From CAYSFW01 sp050329935 (GTDB lineage Bacteria; Pseudomonadota; Gammaproteobacteria; UWMA-0217): a stretch of DNA of 24,382 nt. The DNA lies in contig JBHJOI010000044.1 of the NCBI GenBank assembly GCA_050329935.1, forward strand, positions 1 to 24,382, read 5' to 3'. The first letter of the stretch is position 1; each line of letters begins with the position of its first letter. The notes beneath the pieces were generated by a model that had not been told where the DNA came from, made no database searches, and saw only the letters and a program-made list of their open reading frames with translations. This document shows, piece by piece, positions 24,377-24,382 of this stretch. Made by a program: the position numbers and the translations under genes.

Positions 24377-24382
24377 TTATTG

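Larger units (their letters stand above)
23974..24382. other. A+T-richer divergent control region at the right end
   Basis: About 410 bases contain no gene. They hold the leftward promoter P1 with a leader hairpin, the rightward promoter P3 with its own leader hairpin, and a ribosome site at the right edge. The stretch between the two promoters (24083..24267) is A+T-rich with short A and T runs and shows no clear repeat, and could carry regulator sites. Confidence 0.6.

Overview
The window looks like chromosomal DNA of a G+C-rich Gram-negative bacterium, most likely a proteobacterium and perhaps a gammaproteobacterium. It encodes lipoproteins with lipoboxes, an OmpA-type protein, a CsgG-type outer-membrane channel, a periplasmic multiheme cytochrome and a BamE-like segment. 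No rRNA, tRNA, CRISPR array, insertion sequence or phage gene was found. The assignment below genus level is inference.

Left part (1 to about 14.6 kb). This is a patchwork of housekeeping and accessory genes. It holds the end of a glycosyltransferase; a GlsB/YeaQ stress membrane protein followed by a proline-rich protein with a duplicated APLPGTE motif; hisI, yidD and a PPOX-family flavoprotein; a divergent pair of an AraC regulator and a TTC38-like TPR protein; a repeat-bearing intergenic stretch beside a HepT/MntA (HEPN/MNT) toxin-antitoxin pair; an EF-G paralogue; a five-heme lipoprotein; a cytoplasmic-looking metzincin with matrixin-type active-site spacing; and a small lipoprotein.

Right part (14.6 to 24.4 kb). 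Eight genes all read leftward and appear to form one system. In order of transcription they are: a small exported protein of four 36-residue repeats (23347..23973); a large exported protein made almost entirely of 18 related 35-residue repeats (21245..23242); a small exported two-cysteine protein (20769..21092); a lipoprotein with a CsgG-like N-terminal half, a peptidoglycan-binding-like segment and a DUF4384-like domain (19123..20739); an OmpA-family protein (18520..19089); an ECF-type sigma factor with two tandem sigma4-like segments (17541..18338); a one-pass membrane protein, probably its regulator (16461..17540); and an exported M48 peptidase with TPRs (14630..16447). I read this as an undescribed curli-like (type VIII-like) pathway that secretes a beta-rich repeat fibre or coat and carries its own sigma factor.

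Three copies of one promoter-like sequence, AAACT-N15-CGTT with the last three spacer bases CCG, support this. They lie upstream of the repeat-protein pair (P1, 24054..24082, minus), upstream of the CsgG block (P2, 21130..21155, minus), and, facing right, upstream of a gene that begins just past the window end (P3, 24268..24296, plus). The AAC and CGT cores are typical of ECF sigma promoters, so the local sigma factor is the obvious candidate reader. An intrinsic terminator (21175..21209) ends the P1 unit just before P2. Perfect hairpins sit at the predicted 5' end of the P1 transcript and between the two repeat genes. Function, amyloid character and regulation are inferences from sequence and remain untested.
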